A stretch of DNA of 64,000 nt, from positions 1,274,001 to 1,338,000 of the forward strand of contig NZ_CP137640.1 in the NCBI RefSeq assembly GCF_036670025.1. The letters run 5' to 3'. The position numbers and the translations under genes were made by a program. The notes below the pieces were generated by a model, which saw nothing but the letters and a program-made list of their open reading frames with translations, ran no database searches and had not been told where the DNA came from. Of this stretch, positions 43,220 to 50,904 are shown piece by piece. The stretch's first letter is position 1. Every line of letters begins with the position of its first letter. Source of the stretch: Bacillus_BD oryzisoli. GTDB lineage: Bacteria; Bacillota; Bacilli; Bacillales; Cytobacillaceae.

Positions 43220-44488
43220 ATGTCTATTACGAAACAGCCTATTTCACAAATAGTGAACGGTAAACGTATCATTGTTAAAAAACCGGAACTATTAGCACCT
43301 GCTGGTAATCTTGAAAAGTTAAAAATCGCCGTACACTACGGTGCGGATGCAGTGTTTATTGGAGGGCAGGAATACGGTCTTCGCTCTAACGCAGATAACT
43401 TTACCTTCGAAGAAATGAAGGAAGGCGTGGAATTTGCGAAAAAATATGGTGCTAAGATTTATGTAACAACGAATATTATTGCCCACAATGAAAATATCGA
43501 CGGGCTTGAGGAATATATGCTTGGTTTAAAGGAAGCGGGAGTGCATGGCATTATTGTTGCGGACCCATTAATTATTGAAACGTGCCAGCGTTTAGCACCA
43601 GAAATTGAAGTGCATTTAAGTACACAGCAATCCTTATCAAACTGGAAGGCCGTTCAATTTTGGAAGGAAGAGGGTCTTCAGCGTGTGGTTCTAGCCCGTG
43701 AAACAAGTGCAGAAGAAATTCGCGAAATGAAAGAAAAGGTTGATATTGAAATTGAAACCTTTGTACACGGTGCTATGTGTATCGCTTATTCCGGACGCTG
43801 TACATTAAGTAACCATATGACAGCACGTGATTCCAATAGAGGCGGTTGTTGTCAATCCTGTCGTTGGGACTATGATCTTTATCAATTGAACAATGGTGAA
43901 GAAGTCGCTTTATTTAATGAAGAAGATGCACCATTTGCGATGAGTCCAAAAGATTTAAATTTAATTCAATCGATTCCAAAGATGATTGAGTTAGGTATTG
44001 ACAGCTTGAAGGTTGAAGGACGAATGAAGTCGATTCACTATATTGCAACAGTTGTGAGTGTTTATCGTAAAGTCATTGATACTTACTGTGCTGACCCGGA
44101 TCATTTTGTGATACAGGAAGAATGGCTTAAGGAATTAGAAAAATGTGCAAATAGGGAAACAGCTCCTGCATTTTTTGAAGGAGTTCCAGGGTATAAAGAG
44201 CAGATGTTTGGAAATCATAGCAAAAAGACAAGTTATGATTTTGCCGGACTTGTTTTAGACTATAATTCAGAAACAAGGATCGTGACATTGCAGCAGCGCA
44301 ACCACTTCAAACCAGGCCAAGAGGTAGAATTCTTTGGACCTGAAATTGAGAATTTTACACAAGTAATTGATAAAATATGGGATGAAGATGGCAATGAGCT
44401 TGATGCTGCCCGTCATCCGCTGCAAATTGTTCAATTTAAAGTTGATAAGCCGGTATATCCAAATAATATGATGCGTAAAGAACTGTAA
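43220..44488 (+). CDS. trhP2: TrhP2, U32-peptidase-family tRNA hydroxylation protein
   Basis: A 422-residue U32-family protein, the YrrO/YegQ type. It has KKPELLAPAGNLEKLKIAVH at residues 20-39, the family signature ETFVHGAMCIAYSGRCTLSN near 183, and a cysteine cluster in NRGGCCQSCRWDY near 210 that binds an iron-sulfur cluster in homologues. The C-terminal beta-barrel domain follows after residue 330. Together with TrhP1 and TrmR it forms the route to 5-methoxyuridine. ATG start with AAAGGGG. In B. subtilis udk follows; here it does not. Confidence 0.92.
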   Translation: MSITKQPISQIVNGKRIIVKKPELLAPAGNLEKLKIAVHYGADAVFIGGQEYGLRSNADNFTFEEMKEGVEFAKKYGAKIYVTTNIIAHNENIDGLEEYMLGLKEAGVHGIIVADPLIIETCQRLAPEIEVHLSTQQSLSNWKAVQFWKEEGLQRVVLARETSAEEIREMKEKVDIEIETFVHGAMCIAYSGRCTLSNHMTARDSNRGGCCQSCRWDYDLYQLNNGEEVALFNEEDAPFAMSPKDLNLIQSIPKMIELGIDSLKVEGRMKSIHYIATVVSVYRKVIDTYCADPDHFVIQEEWLKELEKCANRETAPAFFEGVPGYKEQMFGNHSKKTSYDFAGLVLDYNSETRIVTLQQRNHFKPGQEVEFFGPEIENFTQVIDKIWDEDGNELDAARHPLQIVQFKVDKPVYPNNMMRKEL

Positions 44489-44546
44489 AAAGAATTATAA
44501 GAGAAACAGCCCTATTTTGAAGAAATTAAGCTAAAATAATTCAAAC

Positions 44547-44670
44547 ATTGTTGCATAAAAATCGTTTTTATGCAACAATAGCGTAAATAATTATTACCTT
44601 TTATTCATAAACAAAAAATGCGCGTTCTATTAAGGACGCGCATGTATATATTTTATTCACATAAAAGGTA
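44547..44670. repeat. Palindrome pair 1-2 between trhP2 and greA
   Basis: ATTGTTGCATAAAAA (44547-44561) and TTTTTATGCAACAAT (44565-44579) form a perfect 15 bp hairpin with a three-base loop. Next, TACCTTTTAT (44595-44604)/ATAAAAGGTA (44661-44670) encloses ATGCGCGT (44618-44625)/ACGCGCAT (44636-44643). No coding frame is visible. The first hairpin may end the trhP2 transcript even though no T run follows. Confidence 0.65.
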
Positions 44671-44680
44671 TGTGCACTTA

Positions 44681-44867
44681 TTAACTTCATTCAGCATAAG
44701 TCTTCTAATTCTATAAGTGGGGATGAATGCAAAAAGATTGTTAATCTCACTGGGTTCAAAATTTGGCTGAATGAAGTTAAGCCTCCGGCGGATGCCTCGG
44801 ATTTTTTAAAGGTAATTTATCGAGCGAGCTCGATAAAAATCCGGGCGCAAATTCGACGGGCGAATTT
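44681..44867. repeat. Palindrome-rich element (MITE/REP-like or structured RNA) before greA
   Basis: A perfect 15 bp inverted repeat TTAACTTCATTCAGC (44681-44695)/GCTGAATGAAGTTAA (44766-44780) encloses 70 bases. Next come GGATTTTT (44799-44806)/AAAAATCC (44835-44842) around the palindrome ATCGAGCGAGCTCGAT (44819-44834), then AAATTCG-ACGGG-CGAATTT (44849-44867). The layout suggests a non-autonomous mobile element or a stable RNA. It occupies the position of udk in B. subtilis. Confidence 0.6.
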
Positions 44868-44924
44868 GATAATGGGATAACACAATCTAATGGGGGTTGT
44901 GAACACTAGAAGGAGTGAAAGGTT

Positions 44925-45401
44925 TTGGCAGTAGAAAAAGAATTTCCAATGACACAAGCTGGTAAAGAAAAGCTTGAGCAAGAGTTAGAACAATTGAAAA
45001 CGGTTAAACGAAAAGAAGTAGTTGAAAGGATAAAAATTGCCCGCAGTTTCGGTGATTTATCCGAGAACTCTGAATATGATTCTGCAAAAGAAGAACAGGC
45101 ATTTGTTGAAGGCCGTATTACGACAATTGAAAATATGATCCGTAATGCAAAAATTATTGGGGAAGACGAATTGAATAGTGATACTGTTCAATTAGGAAGC
45201 TCTGTTACCTTTATTGAACTTCCAGACGGTGACGAAGAGACCTATACAATCGTAGGAAGCGCTGAAGCAGATCCGTTTGAAGGAAAAATCTCAAACGATT
45301 CCCCGATTGCCAAAAGCTTACTTGGTCGTAAAGTAGGAGATCAAGTATCTGTTCAGACTCCTGGAGGAGAAATGAACGTAAAAATCGTTACAATTAAATA
45401 A
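44925..45401 (+). CDS. greA: Transcription elongation factor GreA
   Basis: GreA rescues backtracked RNA polymerase by stimulating RNA cleavage. The 158-residue protein has an N-terminal coiled coil (about 5-78) with the tip motif FGDLSENSEYDSAKEEQ, whose Asp and Glu act in the secondary channel, and a C-terminal FKBP-like domain (about 84-158) with ISNDSPIAKSLLGRKVGD. TTG at 44925 follows AAGGAGTGA. The 3' hairpin overlaps the ribosome binding site of pbpI. Confidence 0.96.
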   Translation: MAVEKEFPMTQAGKEKLEQELEQLKTVKRKEVVERIKIARSFGDLSENSEYDSAKEEQAFVEGRITTIENMIRNAKIIGEDELNSDTVQLGSSVTFIELPDGDEETYTIVGSAEADPFEGKISNDSPIAKSLLGRKVGDQVSVQTPGGEMNVKIVTIK

Positions 45402-45428
45402 TTCTGAAAAAATTGTTTATAATGAACG

Positions 45429-45462
45429 CACCTCGTCAACACTTTTGACGAGGTGTTGTTTA
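45429..45462 (+). terminator. greA terminator hairpin containing the pbpI ribosome binding site
   Basis: CACCTCGTCAA (45429-45439) pairs perfectly with TTGACGAGGTG (45445-45455) around CACTT, followed by TTGTTTATT. GAGGTG (45450-45455) is the apparent ribosome binding site of pbpI, nine bases before its ATG, so the folded stem would hide it. Confidence 0.75.
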
Positions 45463-45464
45463 TT

Positions 45465-47234
45465 ATGTGGAGAAGAAGAGCCATCATCATGGTATGTCTC
45501 TGCTTGCTTTGCTTTGCCTTATTAATTGGCCGGTTAATGCAATTGCAGCTTTTTGAGACTGAGCATTTTTCCAAGCATGGCATCAATTTATTAGAGGAAA
45601 GTGTTTCACAAAGATCACAGTCCATTGTGATTGATAGCGGCAGAGGGGGATTTCTGGATAAAAACGGAAAGGATTTAACGCATCAAAAAATACCTGTTCT
45701 CATTCTTTTTCCTTTTTTAGCAAAAATCGATTGGGATGTTCAAAAGGTTGCTTCGATTGTGGGAGTTTCCTCCGTTGAATTATTAAATGCAGTCGAAGAG
45801 GCGAAAGAGCCTTTTGCCTATGGAAATTCGGAACCTTTGCGTCTAACAAAAGCCCAAATGAAAAAAATTAATCAGCTGCAAATTCCTGGTGTGTTTGCGG
45901 TTGAGAAAAAATTTGCGAATGATGGCAATCCTGCTGCGCATGTTATTGGGATTACTGGTGAGAATGAAACATTACTCCGATCACGCTATCCGGATAAAAA
46001 AATCTCTCCTAAAACCTCGATTGGGTTAACAGGACTGCAGAAGAGTTTTGATGAATTTCTCTTACCTGAAGGAGAAGCGAAGCTTGTTTATCATGTGGAT
46101 GCGAGCGGGGGCCCATTATTCGGTATTAATGTGAAATATGTTGAGCCTGCTAACCCTTTTTATCCGATTAATATTAGAACAACGCTTGATTCACAATTAC
46201 AGGAGACAGCAGAAGAATTAGCGGATAAACATGGGATTAAAAAGGGCGGACTGGTTCTCTTGGATATCAAGACAAATTCCATTCTATCGATGGTGTCTCG
46301 TCCAAAAATCAATAAAAAGGATCCGTTTAATGAAAAAGTAAGCGGAACAGATAATCTGATGTTAAAGCAGCAAATAACAGGCTCTGTGTTTAAAACGGTT
46401 GTTGCAGCGGCAGCCATTGAGAATCGGCTGGATGATCCTGCAAGGCTGTTTGATTGCAGCAGGAAAATCAATGGGGATGTTGATCAACACTATCAATACG
46501 GTCAATTAAATATGACCGAGAGCTTTGCTAAAAGCTGTAATAATACATTTGCTACCTTAGCGAAGGAGCTGCAGGCAAAGAATCCGAATATCCTTGAGGA
46601 ATATGCAAAGAAACTGTCATTTATTGGTTCATCAGGCTGGGAAGGGGATATTTATCATTATGAAGATTTTAAACAGCTTCCTAATGAAGACAATGGAAGG
46701 GTGTTTTTGTCTGAAGAAGCAAGAACAGATCAAAACTATGTAGGGCTGACCGGAATTGGACAGCATGAGGTCCGGGCAACGCCTCTTGCTGTTGCGAATA
46801 TGATGGCGACGATAGCAAGGGGCGGTAAAAAGGAAATGGTCCGCGCAGCATCAGCTATTGAATATAAAAATGGGACATCTTTACTATCTTTTAAAGAGAA
46901 GGAACAGGAAGGGGAAAGAATTTCGTCATATACTGCAGCAAAACTACAAAGACTCTTACGAGAAGTGGTGACCCATGAAGAAGGAACGGGTCGATGGTTT
47001 CAGAACTTACCTTATGCGGTGGCTGGTAAATCTGGAACCGGTGAGACAGGAAAATTTATGGGTGATAAGCAGCTTCATAATAAATGGTTCGCAGGTTATT
47101 TTCCATATGAAAATCCCCATTATGCTCTCGTAGTCGTGAATTTTGATGTACTTGAAAATGAAGGAGGCGTGAACCTTCTTTTTGCAGATATGGTAAAATC
47201 AATTTATGAATATGATCAAAAAATACAAGAGTGA
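45465..47234 (+). CDS. pbpI: Class B penicillin-binding protein PbpI (PBP4b)
   Basis: A 589-residue transpeptidase with a cytosolic Arg-rich start, one N-terminal transmembrane helix (about 6-25), a dimerisation/pedestal domain (about 40-230) and a transpeptidase domain. Active-site motifs: SVFK with catalytic Ser307, SCN at 357-359, and KSGT at 522-525. B. subtilis PbpI (YrrR) is sigma-F dependent and thought to act in spore wall synthesis. ATG 45465 is preferred; upstream GTG 45453 falls in the ribosome binding site. The gene sits between greA and yrrS, as in B. subtilis. Confidence 0.93.
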   Translation: MWRRRAIIMVCLCLLCFALLIGRLMQLQLFETEHFSKHGINLLEESVSQRSQSIVIDSGRGGFLDKNGKDLTHQKIPVLILFPFLAKIDWDVQKVASIVGVSSVELLNAVEEAKEPFAYGNSEPLRLTKAQMKKINQLQIPGVFAVEKKFANDGNPAAHVIGITGENETLLRSRYPDKKISPKTSIGLTGLQKSFDEFLLPEGEAKLVYHVDASGGPLFGINVKYVEPANPFYPINIRTTLDSQLQETAEELADKHGIKKGGLVLLDIKTNSILSMVSRPKINKKDPFNEKVSGTDNLMLKQQITGSVFKTVVAAAAIENRLDDPARLFDCSRKINGDVDQHYQYGQLNMTESFAKSCNNTFATLAKELQAKNPNILEEYAKKLSFIGSSGWEGDIYHYEDFKQLPNEDNGRVFLSEEARTDQNYVGLTGIGQHEVRATPLAVANMMATIARGGKKEMVRAASAIEYKNGTSLLSFKEKEQEGERISSYTAAKLQRLLREVVTHEEGTGRWFQNLPYAVAGKSGTGETGKFMGDKQLHNKWFAGYFPYENPHYALVVVNFDVLENEGGVNLLFADMVKSIYEYDQKIQE

Positions 47235-47367
47235 AACCTTTGGACCTTTTTTTCATTTTCATCCTATGATATAGTTGTAGCTGTTTTAAAGAGATATATC
47301 CAGCACTAGTTCCGGTCACGACTTGTTACATGATAGATAAAGCTTTTTTGGGAGAGGAGAATAAACA

Positions 47368-48114
47368 ATGAAAGAGCCTTTTAATGACAAATCTCGTTCG
47401 CTGGTCCGATCGAAAAGACGAAAAACGAATCTTATTTTAAATAGTTTAATTATCATTGTTTTATTATTAATTATATTTGTTTCCGTTAGGATTTTCTTTG
47501 GAAATGATGAAACGGCTGGTGAGAAGAAGACCCTTGCAGGGGCAGACAGCAGCATCATTAAAGACCGTTCAGAAACTGTAAGTGTGGATAAAGAAGCAGA
47601 TAAAGTGCGCGCGGGTGAAAATGAACAAGACCGTGAAAAAACAAGTGCTGAAGAAGATGAATCATCCGAGCAGAACAAAAAAGATAAGCAAACCGATGGG
47701 GACGAAGATCAAACAGAGAAAGATAAAGCTTCAGACGAAGAAAAAGACAAAGCGGATAAAGAAAAAGATAAAAAGGATGCTGAAGACCAGGAGGTTGTTA
47801 CTGAAGGAGGCAGCGGCCCTGATGTAAATAAAACGATTGTAAATCCCGCCTGGGAACCTCTAGAGACATCACAAGCAAATCCAAATCCAAATGAATACGG
47901 CGGACAAAATTGGAATGAAATGGTTCAAGCGATTACGTATGCAACAGGTATTGATGAAAGCAATATGACGATTCTATTTCTAGGGAATAATGGTCCAAAT
48001 AAATCAGTCGGTACAATACTTCAAAAGGACACAAAACAAAAATACCGCGTTTATATTGATTGGGTGGAAGGCTCCGGATGGCAGCCGACGTTGGTAGAAG
48101 AATTAAATGGATAA
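47368..48114 (+). CDS. yrrS: YrrS, DUF1510 family membrane-anchored protein
   Basis: A 248-residue protein: a basic cytosolic N-terminus with RSKRRK, one transmembrane helix (about 24-46), a long low-complexity Lys/Glu/Asp linker (about 60-150), and a globular C-terminal DUF1510 domain (about 160-245) with NEYGGQNWNEMVQAITYATG. The linker is expected to be disordered. It lies directly after pbpI, as in B. subtilis, suggesting a shared spore-envelope role; that is inference. ATG start with GGGAGAGGAG. Confidence 0.88.
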   Translation: MKEPFNDKSRSLVRSKRRKTNLILNSLIIIVLLLIIFVSVRIFFGNDETAGEKKTLAGADSSIIKDRSETVSVDKEADKVRAGENEQDREKTSAEEDESSEQNKKDKQTDGDEDQTEKDKASDEEKDKADKEKDKKDAEDQEVVTEGGSGPDVNKTIVNPAWEPLETSQANPNPNEYGGQNWNEMVQAITYATGIDESNMTILFLGNNGPNKSVGTILQKDTKQKYRVYIDWVEGSGWQPTLVEELNG

Positions 48115-48119
48115 ATTAC

Positions 48120-48158
48120 AAAAAGATAGAGGGAGACTATTTCTCCCTCTATCTTTTT
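48120..48158. terminator. Bidirectional terminator between yrrS and yrzA
   Basis: AAAAGATAGAGGGAGA pairs with TCTCCCTCTATCTTTT around a short ACTAT loop, with A and T runs at either side. Confidence 0.9.
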
Positions 48159-48169
48159 GTGTATTTATC

Positions 48170-48373
48170 TTATTTTGCTTTATAGTGAACAACAGCAGAG
48201 TAATAGGTTCTGCCATTTTCATCAACATGCATTTGATGGGAAACAGAATGAACCTTTAGTAAAATCGCTTTATTTACTTCGATTTGAGTATTCACTTTTT
48301 TCTCAAGCGTTTTAATGTCATGTGCTTCATAAAATTCAACTTTGTCTTCAATGAAATCAAGCTGGAAATTCAT
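48170..48373 (-). CDS. yrzA: YrzA, DUF2536 family protein
   Basis: A 67-residue soluble protein beginning MNFQLDFIEDKVEFYEA, with a central helix (IKTLEKKVNTQIEVNKAIL) and a C-terminal beta hairpin (YYSAVVHYKAK). Length and sequence match DUF2536/YrzA. An upstream ATG two codons earlier is closer to the AAAGGATG ribosome binding site than is usual, so 48373 is preferred. The function is unknown. Confidence 0.82.
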   Translation of the reverse strand: MNFQLDFIEDKVEFYEAHDIKTLEKKVNTQIEVNKAILLKVHSVSHQMHVDENGRTYYSAVVHYKAK

Positions 48374-48552
48374 TAACATGCATCCTTTCTACTATATTTA
48401 TTTTCATTCCTAATCAAATATAAAATTATACTATACTTAGCAGGTAAGGTGTATGTTTTGAAAACAAAGCAATTTGCTGTATACTTTTAAGAATGGAATC
48501 GTGTGTCATCATATCATGATACTGGATAATAAGAAGTGAAAGAGGTATTAGA

Positions 48553-49254
48553 ATGAAAATAGCTATTATTGGAGCGATGGAAGAGGAAGTAACAATTCTA
48601 AGAGATAAAATTGAAGATCAAAGGGTTGAGGTCATCGCGGGATCTGAATTTACTTTTGGAGTTATGGATGGTGTTGAAGTGATATTACTTCGTTCAGGGA
48701 TTGGAAAAGTAAATGCTGCTATGTCCACAACCATTTTACTTGAAAAATTCTCACCAGACTATGTGATTAATACAGGATCTGCTGGCGGGTATGATCCAAA
48801 TTTAAATATTGGTGATATTGTGATCTCAACAGAGGTACGTCACCATGACGTCGATGTTACGGTGTTCGGATATGAATACGGACAAGTACCGCGCTTGCCA
48901 GCTGCTTTTGAGGCGGATAAGGAGCTTATTAAGATTGCACAAGAAGGGGCAAAAGAAATCAACGGGATTCAAACTGCCACAGGCCTAATTGCAACAGGAG
49001 ATTCCTTTATGAATGATCCTGAACGGGTTGAATTTGTTCGTGGTAAGTTTTCTGATTTAAAGGCTGTAGAGATGGAAGCGGCAGCGATTGCACAAGTAGC
49101 CCATCAATTCGGTGTACCTTTCGTCATCATTCGTTCCCTGTCAGATATTGCTGGAAAAGAATCAAATATTTCCTTTGATCAGTTTTTAGAAAAGGCTGCT
49201 TTGAATTCAGCAAGCCTCGTCATAAACATGGTACATTTATTAAATAATAGATAA
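48553..49254 (+). CDS. mtnN: MTA/SAH nucleosidase MtnN
   Basis: MtnN hydrolyses methylthioadenosine and S-adenosylhomocysteine, starting methionine salvage and AI-2 precursor formation. The 233-residue protein starts MKIAIIGAMEEEV with catalytic Glu in GAMEEE (about residue 12), VINTGSAGG near 77, and the ribose-binding VEMEAAAIAQVA near 172 with catalytic Asp in RSLSDIAG near 197. ATG start behind AAAGAGGT. In B. subtilis it lies in the yrrT-mtnN-mccA-mccB-yrhC operon; only mtnN and yrhC remain here. Confidence 0.96.
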   Translation: MKIAIIGAMEEEVTILRDKIEDQRVEVIAGSEFTFGVMDGVEVILLRSGIGKVNAAMSTTILLEKFSPDYVINTGSAGGYDPNLNIGDIVISTEVRHHDVDVTVFGYEYGQVPRLPAAFEADKELIKIAQEGAKEINGIQTATGLIATGDSFMNDPERVEFVRGKFSDLKAVEMEAAAIAQVAHQFGVPFVIIRSLSDIAGKESNISFDQFLEKAALNSASLVINMVHLLNNR

Positions 49255-49270
49255 TCGAATGTATTGATAA

Positions 49271-49298
49271 AAGGAGACCGACAACATGCAGTCTCCTT
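49271..49298 (+). terminator. Hairpin after mtnN
   Basis: AAGGAGAC (49271-49278) pairs with GTCTCCTT (49291-49298); the following T content is modest, so termination may be partial. Confidence 0.6.
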
Positions 49299-49396
49299 CG
49301 TTATTTCTAAAATTTACATCATCTATTTCTTGTCTCTATATGTTACAGTTATTTAGTAGTTAACTAGAATAATAAGCAGACAGAGCAGGTGATGAT

Positions 49397-49654
49397 ATGC
49401 AAAAGGCTAAAGAATATTATGAGAAAATGGTTGATTATAAACAGTACGCAAAAGTTTTGCTTGCGATCAGTGCTTTCTTTTATTTAGGTGTGTTAATCCC
49501 AACGCTGGAAAAAAATCAAATGGAAGTAATGCTGATGATGATCATCACGACTGTTTTTCTTGCGGGTGCTGTTTTGTTCTTACTGCGTTCAAAAAGCTAT
49601 TATAAAAAACTGCTTGAAACGGAAGAAGGGCAGGATTTTTTAATAAAGAAATAA
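49397..49654 (+). CDS. yrhC: YrhC-like small membrane protein
   Basis: An 85-residue protein with two transmembrane helices (about 19-37 and 44-64), a charged N-terminus (KAKEYYEKMVDYKQYAK) and a basic/acidic tail (RSKSYYKKLLETEEGQDFL). This is the YrhC family pattern. In B. subtilis it is the last gene of the mtnN-mccAB operon. Function unknown. ATG start behind GAGCAGGTGATG. Confidence 0.8.
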   Translation: MQKAKEYYEKMVDYKQYAKVLLAISAFFYLGVLIPTLEKNQMEVMLMMIITTVFLAGAVLFLLRSKSYYKKLLETEEGQDFLIKK

Positions 49655-49658
49655 TTTA

Positions 49659-49683
49659 ACGTCCAAATACGGGCGTTTTTTTA
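49659..49683 (+). terminator. Terminator after yrhC
   Basis: AACGTCC pairs with GGGCGTT (one wobble), followed by a T run. Confidence 0.8.
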
Positions 49684-49827
49684 ATGTGATTAATTCCTTA
49701 AAAGCAAATCTACATGTGCTTTGTAAGGGCTTCCAAAATGTAACAAAACTTTCACAACGCTGACCGTTAAACGATTTTAAATGTGGTAAATTCAAACTAT
49801 ACAAACTTACCATCAGGAGTGTGAGAA

Positions 49828-49905
49828 ATGTTTATTATGGTCATGTCTTTTATTATTGTCGGAGCAATTGGATGTATTATTTCTGCTGAAGTAAGTGCGG
49901 ATTAA
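49828..49905 (+). CDS. 25-residue hydrophobic microprotein candidate
   Basis: ATG at 49828 has an AGGAGTGTGAGAA ribosome binding site and opens a 25-codon frame, MFIMVMSFIIVGAIGCIISA plus EVSAD. It is one transmembrane helix with a short acidic tail. It lies opposite the 3' end of sigK and before their shared hairpin. It may be a small membrane protein or chance; the good ribosome binding site favours translation. No function can be assigned. Confidence 0.5.
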   Translation: MFIMVMSFIIVGAIGCIISAEVSAD

Positions 49906-49912
49906 ATGAAAA

Positions 49913-49942
49913 AGGCATTAACTGAAACTAGGGTTAATGCCT
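49913..49942 (-). terminator. Terminator of sigK
   Basis: AGGCATTAAC (49913-49922) pairs with GTTAATGCCT (49933-49942). Read on the minus strand it is followed by TTTTTCATTT. It may also end the microprotein transcript. Confidence 0.8.
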
Positions 49943-50660
49943 ATTCCATTCTCTTTCGTTTTTCCTTTTCAGCACGGTAGAATTCGTGGAACATTTTCAT
50001 AAGCGCCCTTTTTTCAATTCTAGAAACATAGCTTCTTGATATACCAAGCTCCTTCGCAATTTCTCTCTGTGTTTTTTCCTTTTGTAAATCAAGACCGAAG
50101 CGGCCGACAATTACTTCCTTTTCACGATCATCTAAAACATCGATATACTCTTTTACTTTTTCAAGCTCCATGTTTAACTGAATGGTATCAATGACATCCT
50201 CTGATTCAGATTTTAAAACATCAATAAGTGAAATTTCATTGCCTTCTTTATCCTGTCCAATTGGGTCATGGAGTGAGACATCCTTCTTCGTCTTTTTTAA
50301 CGCCCGCAAATGCATTAGAATTTCATTTTCGATACATCTGGCAGCATAAGTTGCAAGTTTAGTTCCTTTGCCATCTGAGTAGCTTTCGATGGCTTTAATT
50401 AATCCAATCGTTCCAATGGAAATCAAATCCTCTGCATCTTCACCAGTATTTTCAAACTTCTTCACTATATGGGCAACTAATCGCAGGTTATGCTCTATCA
50501 GAATATTGCGGGCATTCGAATCGCCTTCTGCCATCAATTGTAAGTACTTTCTTTCATCAGCAGCAGATAGTGGTTGAGGAAAGGCGTTATTTTTAACATA
50601 GGAGACGAGAAAGACAATTTCCTTCAATAAATAAGCAATTGCAGTCATAATCCCGGACAT
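49941..50660 (-). CDS. sigK: Sporulation sigma factor SigK (pro-sigma-K), uninterrupted
   Basis: SigK directs late mother-cell transcription in sporulation. The intact 239-residue precursor has a 20-residue hydrophobic pro-sequence; the site between Ser20 and Tyr21 (FLVS/YVKNN) matches the known SpoIVFB cleavage point. Region 2 contains LIEHNLRLVAHIVKKF and EDLISIGTIGLIKAIE, and region 4 has REIAKELGISRSYVSRIEKRA. The coding sequence is not split by a skin-type element, unlike B. subtilis 168. ATG start with GCGGAGGTGG. It lies next to the yrhC and pssA genes. Confidence 0.97.
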   Translation of the reverse strand: MSGIMTAIAYLLKEIVFLVSYVKNNAFPQPLSAADERKYLQLMAEGDSNARNILIEHNLRLVAHIVKKFENTGEDAEDLISIGTIGLIKAIESYSDGKGTKLATYAARCIENEILMHLRALKKTKKDVSLHDPIGQDKEGNEISLIDVLKSESEDVIDTIQLNMELEKVKEYIDVLDDREKEVIVGRFGLDLQKEKTQREIAKELGISRSYVSRIEKRALMKMFHEFYRAEKEKRKRME

Positions 50661-50821
50661 GGCGCCACCTCCGCTTATTTAGGTATGAGACTAATGCCTG
50701 TAACAAATACTTATGTGATAGGAAGGGTTTATTTGTCTGTCCAGCCAAAATATTTTCAATTAGACCTGTACATTGGTCTTTTTTGTAGTGGTAAATGCCA
50801 GGTTAGATAGGGTCCATTGGA

Positions 50822-50858
50822 AATAAAAATGAAGCTCATACCGTTTCAGTACGAGCTT
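50822..50858 (-). terminator. Terminator of pssA
   Basis: AAGCTCATAC (50832-50841) pairs with GTACGAGCTT (50849-50858) with one mismatch; on the minus strand it is followed by CATTTTTATTT. Confidence 0.65.
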
Positions 50859-50904
50859 TTTATGATGGTTCAACGTTAATCTCTTAAAATCAATTACCTC
50901 AGTA

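Noticed and set aside
44547..44867. CRISPR array
   Set aside because: The repeats here are different inverted repeats, not direct repeats with regular spacers.
47582..47827. Lys-rich 81-codon frame within yrrS
   Set aside because: It is a frame-shifted reading of the Lys/Glu/Asp low-complexity linker of YrrS, not a gene.
50760..50788. Hairpin AGACC/GGTCT followed by a T run on the plus strand between sigK and pssA
   Set aside because: Both flanking genes are on the minus strand and no plus-strand transcript is evident; the stem is only five base pairs.
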